The notes below the pieces were generated by a model. The model searched no databases. It had not been told where the DNA came from and worked only from the letters and a program-made list of their open reading frames with translations. From positions 62,001-126,000 of the forward strand of contig QAOA01003631.1 in the NCBI GenBank assembly GCA_003255065.1: a stretch of DNA of 64,000 nt, in the 5' to 3' direction. The stretch is from Cercis canadensis (lineage: Eukaryota > Streptophyta > Magnoliopsida > Fabales > Fabaceae). Position numbers and translations under genes: made by a program. Below, in pieces: positions 36,101 to 57,944 of this stretch (positions within the stretch are counted from its first letter, which is position 1; every line of letters starts with the position of its first letter).

Positions 36101-38572
36101 AAGCATTAGGTTCAAAGAAGGAAAAAAATGGTAAAGAACAAAATTGTTGTTGTAATGTAAAGTTGTAATAGTGAGTAGATAATTACGTGGTTGTTATTAA
36201 TTTATTTTATATATGAATTATATTTAAAGAAAAAAGGTTTTAATTTGAGGGTGGTGCGGAACAGAAGCAGTAAGGTGAGTGCGGGGATGGTGAATGGATG
36301 AGAGAGAAGGAGAAGGAGCCCATAAAATGAATGGTGCGTTCTTTCAAGGTTCAGCTACGATATGAGTATTATGAGTGTATCCAGTTGATATGTCCCGCAA
36401 AAGGAACGTGGAAAGCGTTGAATCTTTTTTGTCGTACTTACTCTCGTCCCTGACATCATCAATGTAACCGAAGGGTATCTTTTATTATTATATTGTTATC
36501 AGATACGGGAACGTGGTGCTGGGAAGAGCTGTCGGTGCTACGTGGTATTTTCTGGGGACCATCTCCAGTGAGCTTCAGCTCTTTTCGGCCAACTTGTAGC
36601 TGCTCTTTCCACCACACGCACGACCTTCATTTTTTCGTTGGGGTAAATTTCTTCCTCATTTTAAGTAGCTCCACTTCCAATCAGGGAATGTTACTATCTC
36701 GCTCTACTCGTGATCTCATCCTCAAAACCAAATATGCGTACTAACAATTTTTATCGTTTGATTAAAAATTATCATATAATTAATCTTCTCTTTACATGAA
36801 ATTTAAGTATAAGTTCTTTTATGAATCGTTGATATTAGCTTATTACATACTTATAAATTTTGTAAAACAAAAAGTAATGTATTTATCATTTCTCTTAATA
36901 AATGGAAAATGTGTCAATTGTGAAAACTATTCACCGAATTGCATTTGTAGAAGGGACAGACACCCACACAAACCACTTCTTTCAAAATAATTTTTTTTTT
37001 TGGCTATTAATATGTTTCATAACAGCCTATTAGATGAAGTGTAATCACAAATAATTTATAAAAATTTAAGATTAAATTTGTATGTTATCATGTAAAAGAT
37101 ATATTTAAAGACAAAATGTTTATATTTGGTAAAAATTAATTATAAATTAAAATTTTAAAAATACTTAATTTAGTTTAAATTTTGTCAGTGACTTGGGTTC
37201 CCCAAATTTCCTTTTAATTTATTTAGTTTTTCGGTCCTGAGCATAAAGTGATAATGAGAAGCCCTTATAAATTTGGTTGCAAAAAGTGCCCCGACCTACT
37301 TATAAGTCCTTTGTGTTGAATGTTGATGCGGTGTGGTGTGGTGTGGTGTGGGCGGGTGAATTAACTGTCTCAGTACAGGGGTCATTTTCATTGCAGATAG
37401 CCAGATACCAAAACTGGGAAAGAGTTGAAAAGCAGAGAGATTGGAAAGGAAATACGCGTACATATTCGCGTGTAGGTACGCGCAGAAAAAAGGTTTACTT
37501 ATTATTAGGGAAAAAACAGAAGAAAAACTCATTAGGTTTTGACGAGAGGTCCTTGCTGTATGCATTTTCTTTTAACCAATTACATTTTAATAATTAAATT
37601 TTTATAACCACATGGACTAGCAATAACTCAAATAACCACCTATTCAATTTATGAAAACTTTTAAGAACCCCAAATCCAATTAAATTAATTATTTAACTTT
37701 TTTTATCATGGAATATTTTTACAAATTAATCAAATATTATAAATATACATTTAGAGGTAAAGTGCAGCATAGAGTACAATAAAAGAAAATAATCATTAAT
37801 AGAAAATAAATTAATTTTTTTTTGAAGGAAATCACCTACATAATTTTTACATTGTGAACCTGAGTAACATGAAATAATAATTTTCTAGGAAAAGATAATG
37901 CAACAGTGTTATTATACATGAATATATTAAGTATTAACCTCAATTCGCTAATTAAATAGATTGTGATAAAATTAAATAAAAATTTAGTACAAAAGGATAT
38001 ATCATCATACATAATCATGTCAGTAAAATATGAATATGTGACCTCACCAAAAACAATATGAATAAGTGATACTAAAATCTTGGTATTCACGTATGTATAT
38101 GTTAGCTTTTTCTTATATTATTGTTATGGTAAATTCATATTGTGAGTTTAATTTTAGAAAACAATAAAAAGTTAATTTAAATAACTCAAGGATAATTTGT
38201 CAAAAATTAAATTAAATTATCGAAAATAATAATACTAATTGTAAAAACTAAAGGATAATTATATGCAATCGATGATTAAAAATTATGAAATAAAAGGATG
38301 CAAAATGGTAAAATGGAAAAAACAAGTCAAATGTCAATTGGCCTACCGTATCTCCCTGATAAGATTGCAAATTCCAATTCCACCCCCCTTAAAAAAGGTC
38401 AATTCACACCTTGCATACAAAGGGAAACAAAGAATTTAAGGGGGCCTAATCCGGAAAAATGGAAAAGCTGGCTGCTATTGAATCTGTTGGCACTTGCTTA
38501 TCACCCAATTCCCAGTTCAGTCACAACTTCTACTTTCACTTACACCATTGGCCGCGTATAGATTTTTTTAAC

Positions 38573-38592
38573 TAATATATATATATATATAC
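38573..38592. repeat. AT dinucleotide microsatellite
   Basis: An uninterrupted AT repeat of about ten units upstream of GLT1, in the spacer. A second one occurs in the GLT1 second intron near 41031-41056. Confidence 0.85.
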
Positions 38593-39658
38593 GTTTTTCT
38601 TTTCTACGCCTCTTAACTTCTCGTCACTCATAACGTCACATTACGTGGTCGAAGCCTCACCTAACCGCTTAAATTTACTTCACAAAAATACCCCTAATGA
38701 AGAGAAGCATTTTTTTATTAATTAATTAATATGCCTTTTTTTTTTTTTTTAACCTTCATCTAGTCACAAATGATTTTTACTTTTATAATATACTTCATAT
38801 CGTCACTGAAAAGAATAAAATAACCATTCTCCAGAACGCTGAATATTCATGTTGACAACGACAATGTTTTTTGGTGTTATAATATTATTATTATAATAAT
38901 AATAAACATAAAAATTTATGTAAAAAAATGTATTACTTGTCACGGTTTATTATATTTTTAAAATTTTTGTAATGCTCAGAGAGGCCTGCACCGTGCACCT
39001 TTTTTATGATTGAAGTAATGAAAATACAGATTAATAAAACTATTATACCCAATAGTAACTTCGATATTTTAATTTGATTTAATTTGTCATTAAAGTGTTT
39101 AGTTTTTTTTTTTTTTTATGATGATTAAAGCGTCTAGTAGTGTGATATATAGATAGATGTTACAAGTGTAATACAATCCTAGATAATCTATCTATATATA
39201 TAAAATATTAAATTCGCTTATCCAATTGATAGCTGAAGATAATTAATGAGCACTTATTTTACTTTTTTAGATACTTGGTTGGTTAAAATAAGAATTTAGC
39301 TCTTGATTAAAACCGTGTTGCAGATAGCAAGATTTATAAAGGAAAAAAGTAAAATGGGTTTTTAACTTTTTATTGATTGAAAAAATTGTGAGCTAGAAAG
39401 CCAAATTAGGCAATAGAAAATACTAAACCCTAAATAAGTAATAGATAATCCATAGACTATGGTAATTTACTGTGGGTTGGGATTCTATTCTATCTACTTC
39501 AGGTTCGTAACCGAGCCTGATGAAAGGGAGTGTGGATGCGGTAGGGAGCAAGAGGCGGCTTGTTTGAGAAAGAAAGACCCCGAAATTCGGATATGTAGTC
39601 TATCCCCCACGGTAGGACCCACTCGGAGCGGCTGTCGCGTGCCGCATAGAGTCACTCA

Positions 39659-39666
39659 CACGTGGC
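39659..39666 (+). promoter_or_regulatory. G-box (CACGTGGC) upstream of GLT1
   Basis: A CACGTGGC core lies about 160 bases before the candidate TATA box of GLT1. bZIP and bHLH factors bind such sites in light- and ABA-responsive plant promoters. Its position in a less AT-rich promoter-like patch supports a role, but function is inferred. Confidence 0.35.
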
Positions 39667-39820
39667 ACTCTATTGAATCCTGGACTGTCAACGAAAAATT
39701 AGCAAAGGTCGGACTTGGTAATTACACAAGAACTTAGTGGTCCCCACTATCCCTCTTCTCTCTCTTTTTTCCTCTATGAAATGAAATGATAAATATGAAA
39801 TACGGGTACTCTTTTCTCTC

Positions 39821-39826
39821 TATAAA
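39821..39826 (+). promoter_or_regulatory. Candidate TATA box of GLT1
   Basis: TATAAA follows a CT-rich tract (TTTTCTCTC) and precedes by about 590 bases the GLT1 ATG at 40414. This implies a long leader of roughly 560 bases, which could include a 5'UTR intron. No other good TATA word lies nearer the ATG in a comparable context. Confidence 0.45.
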
Positions 39827-40413
39827 ATCATTGTCTGCCTCTTCAACCAGGGAACCTCCAAAGAGCAGAGGCTTCAGGGCGGCGCTGCTCTGTCTCTTAA
39901 TTCAATTTTTTGTTACTCTTTAGCTCCTATCTGGGTATCTCAAGTGGTTTGTTTTTGGTGCTTCTCCAACAACCCGCGCGAACAAGGCTATTGTCAGCTC
40001 TAGCCTGAAATCGGTGCATAATTCCTCTCCGTCAAATGTTCAGATTTCCTTCGAATCTCTTCTCCTCGTCGTCCATGTGAATAATCATTTCTGACGTGAA
40101 AGTAGCTTGATTTGGTGTGGACTAAATCTGGATCCTTATTGCCTGTGAATAATACATCCAGATCTGTTGTGTTTCAACTAAAAATACCGAAAATAATCCG
40201 AGAACCGGGTGAAAATTCATCTGGGTACTCAAAAGATTAAAAATTTCTCTACCCTTTTTCATCCTTTCTCAGATTTCCTGAGAACCCTGCTGTTTGATAG
40301 CCATCAGGACACTGGTATTTGATTCAGATAAAAGTTCCATAAGGACCCAAATTTCCCAAATATAAAGTCACCACCTAATATTCAACCGAAAAGTTTTCGA
40401 ATTTGGGGAAACC

Positions 40414-51463
<11,050 letters not shown>

Positions 51464-52492
51464 ACTTATGTGATTTTTCACCTCATACAGTACCAGAAGG
51501 AAATGCACATGCACATGCACATACAAAAAGGAGATCTCTCAAGGCTTGACTGGGAGTTTAATTGGTTTACCATACGCATATTCTTGGTTGGTACTCCCTA
51601 AAGGGGCAAAATAAGCGACAAATAAAGGGAATAGATTTAGTATATCAAAGGGTTTCTGTTGTATTGGTGGTATAAGCTTGTTGCATATTGAATCTTGTTT
51701 ATAGTTTTGATGCTGTTTTTCTTGTTGGAAAGGTTAGCTGTTACTAGTTAATGAAATGTACAGTTTGCTCCTTGATTATTGATTTAGTTTATATGGAAAT
51801 ATTGTTTTCCATGTTTAATTTTACATCTGCAGTTGTTCTGTTACTGAAGCATTTGTTTATGCTAAAATGTCTGAACCTAATAAAACATGTCATGGGATAT
51901 TAAGTAACATGAGAGGGATTTTAAGATGACACTATGATTAAGTGAACTTAACCTCGAACTAGATATTATTATGCTTAAAATATAATTTTGTTCCTGTTGT
52001 TTGTTAAAGTAGTTTATAAATGTGATAAATAACTTTTCTTTTGCCACCTTGCAACGCCATTTTGTTCTCATCAATGGATCCCCACCACTCCTAATTTGTG
52101 GTTAGTTCAAGTTTAACTGGTGATAACAAAGTAAACTTGCGGTCGAACTTGAATTCAAGGCAAATTCGAACTCAATTCAGATTCTTGTTAATAAAGTCAA
52201 GCTAAATGAGTTGGACTTTTCTTTTGTCATAAAATCTAAAGTTTTACAAATAAAAATAAGAATATTTTATAATTTACTCTTTAAAGGACCAAATCTTCCA
52301 CTTTTTATTTAAAAAAAAGAATTACTTAAAAAACTATCCACACTCAAAGTCAAAGCCCAACTCCTTTATACCTCTACCAAAAATAAAAAAATTTACATGG
52401 AAATACACGTGGAATTGTCGTTGCCGGGCCCGACATGGTGACACTAACATTTAGCCTACGCAGTCAAGGGTTTTGTTATTGTCTAATTAAGA
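51464..52492. other. GLT1 3'UTR and spacer before SDHAF4
   Basis: Likely GLT1 3'UTR with AATAAA at 51621-51626, then AT-rich spacer. The segment near 52100-52250 is rich in GAACT and TTCGAA words and may be a worn repeat. The SDHAF4 promoter should lie in the last 300 bases. No further gene is seen. Confidence 0.5.
51621..51626 (+). terminator. Candidate polyadenylation signal of GLT1
   Basis: AATAAA lies about 160 bases after the GLT1 stop codon, in AT-rich sequence. This is only a candidate, because plant signals are degenerate. Confidence 0.35.
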
Positions 52493-52840
52493 ATGGCAAC
52501 CTCTCTGGGCCGCCTCTTGTCATCGGCGATCAAAATCTCCACCGGCAATCCTGCTCTTCACTGCACCGGAGTCGAACCAGTGACTCGTTCTTTATCTAAC
52601 TCAGGGATGCGCTTCTTGTGTTGCTCAACTCAGCAGGCCCAATCACATCCTCTCAAGGAACAATCCGAGGTCCCCAAAGAAAATGTTCATGATGAAAATA
52701 GGCAAAGCCAAGTGGAAGAAGACGACGAAGAAGATGGCGTTGATATCAATAAAGAAACCGGTGAGATCGGCGGGCCTAAAGGGCCCGAGCCCACCAGGTA
52801 CGGCGATTGGGAGCGAAACGGTCGCTGCTATGATTTTTGA
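52493..52840 (+). CDS. SDHAF4: Succinate dehydrogenase assembly factor 4 (DUF1674), mitochondrial
   Basis: An uninterrupted 115-residue frame. The N-terminus ([16 protein letters not shown]) is rich in Ser, Arg and hydrophobic residues, as in mitochondrial presequences. An acidic linker ([10 protein letters not shown]) precedes the DUF1674 signature, [19 protein letters not shown] then [10 protein letters not shown], at the very C-terminus. In yeast, animals and Arabidopsis this protein binds flavinylated SDH1 and promotes complex II assembly. The frame ends at the motif, as in relatives, so the coding part is complete in one exon. It lies 1 kb downstream of GLT1 on the same strand with no functional link implied. 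Confidence 0.94.
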   Translation: MATSLGRLLSSAIKISTGNPALHCTGVEPVTRSLSNSGMRFLCCSTQQAQSHPLKEQSEVPKENVHDENRQSQVEEDDEEDGVDINKETGEIGGPKGPEPTRYGDWERNGRCYDF

Positions 52841-53942
52841 GCTCATTCATCATCTTTTTCTGAGTTGTGATTTTCATATTTGTTAAAATAAGTTTTCAAA
52901 ATCTGCTCTCCCCTTCAGGGGGTTCTGCCCTGCTCAATTTATGCTTACAACTTGCTGGATTAATAATGCAAAGCTTCTAGCTTGCTATTCCACCTCAGGT
53001 TTCTTTCTCCTTGTTCACGAATCTCGCGGATTCACATTCGGATGCAATTCCATTAATGGATTATATCTATGGGCCAAAGCGAAGCCATTAATTCCTCTTT
53101 ATTTCCTATAAAATTATAAGTGATATTGTGGAAATGGAGCAATAGGCAAATTCATACTCATAGTTTGCACAGTTTCTAATTATGCTTGTGTGTTTCTTAA
53201 GACTAAAGATTTTTAACTTGCGCTGACTTGGGTTTCTTCCAATGTGTCTTGTTTATCTGCAAAGGGCTGTTCTGTGTGTTCAAATTAGTGAGGAAGAAGA
53301 TAACACAAAAAGAAGTTAGTTAATTAAAAGAAAGTGAGACATTGAAATTGAAAACCACCACTGCTTTTGGCGTATCCGAGAGTATATACTATATAGTTTA
53401 AGGGTTGGTGTATAACTTGAGCTCTCGATTAAAATTCACGAAACTTGCCTTGTTTTAGGGTTGGTGTATTCTTTGTTTTATATCCTGTAATTTCGGAATC
53501 ACAGATCCCATTCCCATGGGTTTGCTTCTGCAACTAGATAACCAAATGCATCATCCACTATATTAGCAAATAGCAACACAACACCAATTAATCATCTCTC
53601 ATTTTAAGTGGTCAATCAAGTAAGAATACAAGGCCAATATTTCGTGATAAATATCACGATTCCGTGGCAATTACGTAGCCATTAATTGCCCTGTTCTTTC
53701 TAAATTCATGCCTACCTTGGATTATATAATCAGATTTCATGTGAATCACCGTTAATGAGTTGACCTTAATAGAACAACTACAGCAACTATTACTAGTTTG
53801 TTTTACAGGTTACAAGCATGACGTCTGCTAGAACCCTGCCCCAGAACCTTCCTTTGTTTTAAAATCATTGGATTTTTCATTGGTCTATAAAGACAGAAGC
53901 ACAGAAACAAAGCTCAGAACAGAGTGAATAGTGTTCCACAAA
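52841..53942. other. SDHAF4 3' region and promoter of the ATL-like gene
   Basis: AT-rich sequence without coding signs. The first few hundred bases are probably SDHAF4 3'UTR. The right end holds the TATA box of the RING-H2 gene. Confidence 0.5.
53886..53892 (+). promoter_or_regulatory. Candidate TATA box of the ATL-like RING-H2 gene
   Basis: TATAAAG is 57 bases before the ATG at 53943, leaving room for a short leader of about 25 bases starting in the CAGAAACAAAGC region. Confidence 0.55.
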
Positions 53943-55900
53943 ATGAGTATACTGGTACTCATTCTCTTGCTCCTCTTCCTTCTTCCTCTGTCATACCTGG
54001 TATCAAGCATAGAAACATGCTTGAATGGCGTTTGCCAGATAAATCAGCCGACAATCCAATTCCCGTTTCGGATACAGGGCCAGCAGCCAAAGACATGCGG
54101 CTATCCGGGTTTTAGTGTATCCTGCAGTGAGGGACAAACACTCCTCAAGCTGCCTTATTCTGGAGAGTTCAGTATCCTAGGAATAGACTATGCCATGCAA
54201 GAATTATGGGTGAATGATCCCAACAACTGCCTGCCGAAACGCATTCTCTCTCTTAACCTTTCTGGATCTCCATTTGATGCCGTTTATTATCAAGAATTTG
54301 TCTTCTTTAACTGCTCCAGGGAGTATCTGAGGTATCGTTTTAACCCAATAGCTTGCCTCAGTGGTTCCAATTACAGTGTTTTTGCTACATCTTCGACAAG
54401 GGTGGTTGTGTACTTGTCAGCAGTTTGCAATTTAGTTAGGACAGTTAAGGTGCCTGTTCAGTGGCCGTTTTACGACGAAATATTGTCGTCTGACCTCAGC
54501 GACAACCTACGCCTGTCGTGGGATTCGCCGCCGTGTGGGAGGTGTGAGTCACGGGGTGGCCCGTGTGGGTTTAAGACTGATTCCAGTCTTGAAATTGCCT
54601 GTCACTATGCTCCCTCCGAAGGTATTTTCCCCATTCAATTCTTTCTCACCATAAACATTTCTTTGTTATCTCTTTTAATGGTATTTCACTTGATTTTACG
54701 GTTCTTCCAATTAGTTTTCGATCATAAACTTGATATTGCTTAGAGTTTAAAAAACCATGACTCAAGGTTAAGAGAGTTTTGGTTTTGTTTTTTTCCTTCT
54801 ATATATGATGGAGAGCATTATTAAGATAATATAATTAGCTCCTCATAACCATCTGCGACTTATTTTTAATGTCACTGTATGAAAACAACCTTATGTTTTT
54901 CTCCTCATTGAATATGGACCAAAAGAAAACAACCAAAACTAGTTGTTTAAGTGAAAAATATAAGAAAAAGGATTTACAGAAGCTAATATAATACTAATGA
55001 GGACGGTGTCGGCAAATGCTAATATGAGTTGAGTGGAAGATTTCCCCTCCCCTCTTTAGTCAATTACCAAGCGTTGTGTGTCAAGTGTCAAGCGTCAGGT
55101 ATATAGCAACCTTCAAGATAAGCATTGACCAAATTAGTACTTCTTAGTTTTCAAAACACAATAAAAAGAAAATGGAAAAGCTATAACCTTTTCACTTTTA
55201 GTAAGATTGATTTTTGATGCGGGCATTGGATTGGCTTTTACTACAGTCTACAGTTGCACCCACATTTTGTACCTTATTTTTTAAAAATTTTAATTAATTT
55301 TGAAAAAAAACACTTATCAATTCTGTACTGTATCTGTGTAGGCAGCGTAGAGACTTTATTTTCATGTGCAAGTGCACAACTAAACAAAAACGTTTGGAGA
55401 CAGCTAACCACAATTTAAATTTACTAATGGCAGGGATTTCGCGGGGTGCACGTTATATGATCACCATAGGCGTGGGAGTACCGCTGATGTTGTGCTTTAT
55501 TGGGCTGTTGTGGTACATTTGTGGCAGGCTCAGGACCCTATATTGGGCCAGTGAGACAGTTGCAGATTTCAACTCCCTTGTTGGGCCACAGCCCAGTAGT
55601 TTTCCAGGCCTTGATCGGCCACAGCCCAGTAGTTTTCCAGGCCTTGATGGGCCTACAATTGAGTCATACCCAAAAATAGTGCTTGGGGAGAGCAGACGCC
55701 TACCCAAGCCCGATGATAATATGTGCCCAATATGCTTGTCGGAGTATGTGCCAGAAGAGACCCTAAAGAGCATACCTGAATGTCAACATTGCTTCCATGC
55801 TGAGTGCATTGATGAATGGCTTCAATTGAATGCTTCGTGCCCAATTTGTCGGGCTTCTCCTCCCAAGTTACTGCCGGCAGTTAATCCGTCATCAACATAA
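53943..55900 (+). CDS. ATL20-22-like transmembrane RING-H2 E3 ubiquitin ligase
   Basis: Two exons, 53943-54621 and 55434-55900, join in frame to 381 residues. Residues 1-24 are a signal peptide. A cysteine-rich GUB_WAK-type extracellular domain follows ([25 protein letters not shown]), then the [13 protein letters not shown] motif that also occurs in wall-associated receptor proteins. One membrane segment is at about 234-256. The RING-H2 finger has Cys324, Cys327, Cys343, His345, His348, Cys351, Cys362 and Cys365 plus the ATL tryptophan Trp355. The family transfers ubiquitin at membranes; its targets are unknown. Between the membrane segment and RING lies a 33-base tandem repeat giving [10 protein letters not shown] twice. 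The ATG at 53943 was chosen because it starts the signal peptide directly. Confidence 0.9.
55584..55649 (+). repeat. Two 33-base tandem units inside the ATL-like gene
   Basis: The unit starting GGCCACAGCCCAGTAG repeats at 55584-55616 and 55617-55649 with a single difference at the end (GATC against GATG). It encodes 11 residues, so the reading frame is kept. It lies between membrane segment and RING finger, in a probably flexible linker. Confidence 0.92.
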
Positions 55901-56849
55901 TGCCAGTATTGTACATGAACCATTTTTTTCCTTGTGTTTGAATGATAGGATATGCTATTTTCTCTTCTTCAAAACAAAATTCTTATCATCACAAACATCC
56001 CAGACAAGCATATCACCGAAATTAGAAGTAGCAAATTACAAAGACAAAAGAAATATGATTGTATTCACTCTATCTCATGAATCACCTCTAACTTGGAATT
56101 CAAACGTCTTTTTGGAATAATTAAACTTGTACTTGTGGAAGTGGTAGAGTCAGAAGGATTAGGGGGGCACTGTTAATTTGCCTGGGTCTCCTTCCAGCAT
56201 TTGCACCGTAGATGAACGGTTCACTGGGTTTCACTGGAAGCACCAAAGTCACACAATTTCAAGTTTCTTTGCAAATTGAATATCTCCCTCATCCTCAAGC
56301 AAGTTATGGATCCAATCAGGATATATAGAACTTGAACAGTTTCCTTGGATGACATGTCTATATTCTTCTTTCCTCCAACTATTTCTAGCAACAACATTCT
56401 ATAACTATATATATCAGCCTTATAGGACACATTGCCAATTTTTTTTTGAAAAAACTTTAGGTGCAATGTAGCCCAAAGTTCCCCTAATTGCTTTCATTGA
56501 CACTGTACTTCGATTCTTAAGAAATAATTTGGCTAAACCAAAATCAATAAATTTTAGAGTGAAACGATCATCTAGTAACACATTGTGAGGATTGATGTCA
56601 AAGTGGAGAATTTGATGATCACAACTTTGGTGAAGGTACTCAATCCCTTTGGTTATGCCAAGATCAATTTGTTGAAGCTTCTCCCATCCAGGGAAAATGT
56701 CATTGTTATTTGGTGCATATCTATATATTATCTTCTTTTCCGTATTATTTAATTAAAAATTAGATAATGAGGCTTTTTGACCTAAATATTATACTTCAAG
56801 AATAATTTTATGCATTTATGGTAGTTTCTAACTTATTTATGCATATATT
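55668..56849. repeat. Segmental duplication, copy A
   Basis: From ACCCAAAAATAGTGC in the RING exon to AT-rich sequence near 56849, this block matches copy B (56881-58075) in direct orientation at an offset of about 1213 bases, with small indels and scattered substitutions. It contains the RING-coding end of the ATL-like gene and, on the opposite strand, a broken LRK10L kinase end. An A-rich stretch separates the copies. Confidence 0.9.
56065..56716 (-). pseudogene. LRK10L receptor kinase C-terminal fragment A
   Basis: On the minus strand this reads as the kinase from GWEKLQQ through catalytic-loop [14 protein letters not shown] and the C-terminal VIHEIE stop at 56065. Breaks seen: an A-run frameshift after APKVFS, where intact genes have the RDFGNVSYK continuation, and a two-base insertion in the VQVLY region. 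No ectodomain, membrane segment or glycine loop is present. It is a degraded piece of a gene related to the intact 59059-60967 kinase. Confidence 0.85.
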
Positions 56850-56880
56850 TTATTTTTTTAAAAAAAAAAGAAAAGAAAAA

Positions 56881-57113
56881 ACCCAAAAATAGTGCTTGGG
56901 GAGAGCAGACGCCTACCCAAGCCCGATTATAATATGTGCCCAATATGCTTGTCGGAGTATGTGCCAAAAGAGACCCTCAAGAGCATACCTGAATGTCAAC
57001 ATTGCTTCCATGCTGAGTGCATTGATGAATGGCTTCAATTGAATGCTTCGTGCCCAATTTGTCGGACTTCTCCTCCCAAGTTACTGCCGGCAGTTAATCC
57101 GTCATCAACATAA
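56881..57113 (+). pseudogene. RING-H2 fragment duplicated from the ATL-like gene
   Basis: The frame from [10 protein letters not shown] to the stop at 57113 matches the C-terminal end of the upstream ATL-like protein with a few substitutions (D to Y, E to K, A to T), and all eight RING ligands are kept. It has no own start codon before the RING (the first ATG is 56934, inside NMCPICL), no signal peptide and no membrane segment. It would be translated only if a new leader supplied a start, so it is treated as a fragment. Confidence 0.8.
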
Positions 57114-57273
57114 TGCCAGTAATTTTTTTCACCCAAATTGTACATGAACCATTTTTGACGACATTTTCCTTGTGTTTGAATGATAGGATATGCTATTTTA
57201 TCTTCTTCAAAACAAAATTCTTATCATCACAAACATCCCAGACAAGCATATCACCGAAATCAGAAGTAGCAAA

Positions 57274-57944
57274 TTACATAGACAAATTCACTATCTCATG
57301 AATCACCTCTAACTTGGAATTCAAACGTCTTGTTGGAATAATTAAACTTGTACTTGTGGAAGTGGTAGAGTCAGAAGGATTAGGGGGCACTGTTAATTTG
57401 CCTGGGTCTCCTTCCGGCATTTGCACCACTAGTTTGATAGATGGACGGTTCATTGGGTTCCACTCGATGCACCAAAGTCCCACAATTGAAAGTTTCTTTG
57501 CAAATTGAATATCTCCCTCATCCTCAAGCAAGTTATGGATCCAATCAGGATATAGAACTTGAACAGTTTCCTTGGATGACATGTCTATATTCTTCTTTCC
57601 TCTAACCATTTCTAGCAACAACATTCTATAACTATATATATTAGCCTTATAGGACACATTGCCAATTTTTTTTTGAAAAAACTTTGGGTGCAATTTAGCC
57701 CAAAGTTCCCCTAACTGCTTTCATTGACACTATACTTTGATTCTTAGGACATAATTTGGCTAAACCAAAATCAATAAATTTAGGAGTGAAACAATCATCT
57801 AGTAACACATTGTAAGGATTGATGTCAAAGTGGAGAATTTGATGATCACAACTTTGGTGAGGGTACTCAATCCCTTTGGTTATGCCAAGAGCAATTTGTT
57901 GAAGCTTCTCCCATCAAGGGAAAATGTCCTTGTTATTTGGTGCA
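57274..57944 (-). pseudogene. LRK10L receptor kinase C-terminal fragment B
   Basis: Duplicate of fragment A. It shares A's A-run frameshift, so that break predates the duplication. It has its own nonsense changes: TGA for Gly in the PGWEKLQ region and TAA for Tyr in GTLGYIAP. A two-base loss near the end changes the C-terminus. The last 139 codons remain open (NVSYKANIYSYRMLLLEMV to GLWCIEWNPMNRPS). Neither copy can give a working kinase. Confidence 0.85.

Larger units (their letters stand above)
27815..39820. other. About 12 kb without a convincing gene; transposon relics
   Basis: AT-rich spacer between the SFT2-like gene and GLT1. It holds a 543-base element with 8-base duplications (28663-29205), a 180-base foldback with 9-base duplications (29716-29895), a SINE-like segment near 30.9 kb, a possible solo LTR near 35.6-36.1 kb, a CTCCCTC-type Stowaway-like end near 31.28 kb, GGTGT repeats near 37.33 kb and AT microsatellites. 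Two less AT-rich patches (36.24-36.75 and 39.45-39.76 kb) are unexplained; the second probably belongs to the GLT1 promoter. Open frames are short and show no recognised domain or splice-linked partner. Confidence 0.55.

Noticed and set aside
37330-37352. GGTGT repeats as telomere-like sequence
   Set aside because: Only a few units and not the plant TTTAGGG repeat.
39459-39737. Plus open frame of 92 codons upstream of GLT1
   Set aside because: Lies in the promoter patch, no domain; better explained as regulatory DNA.
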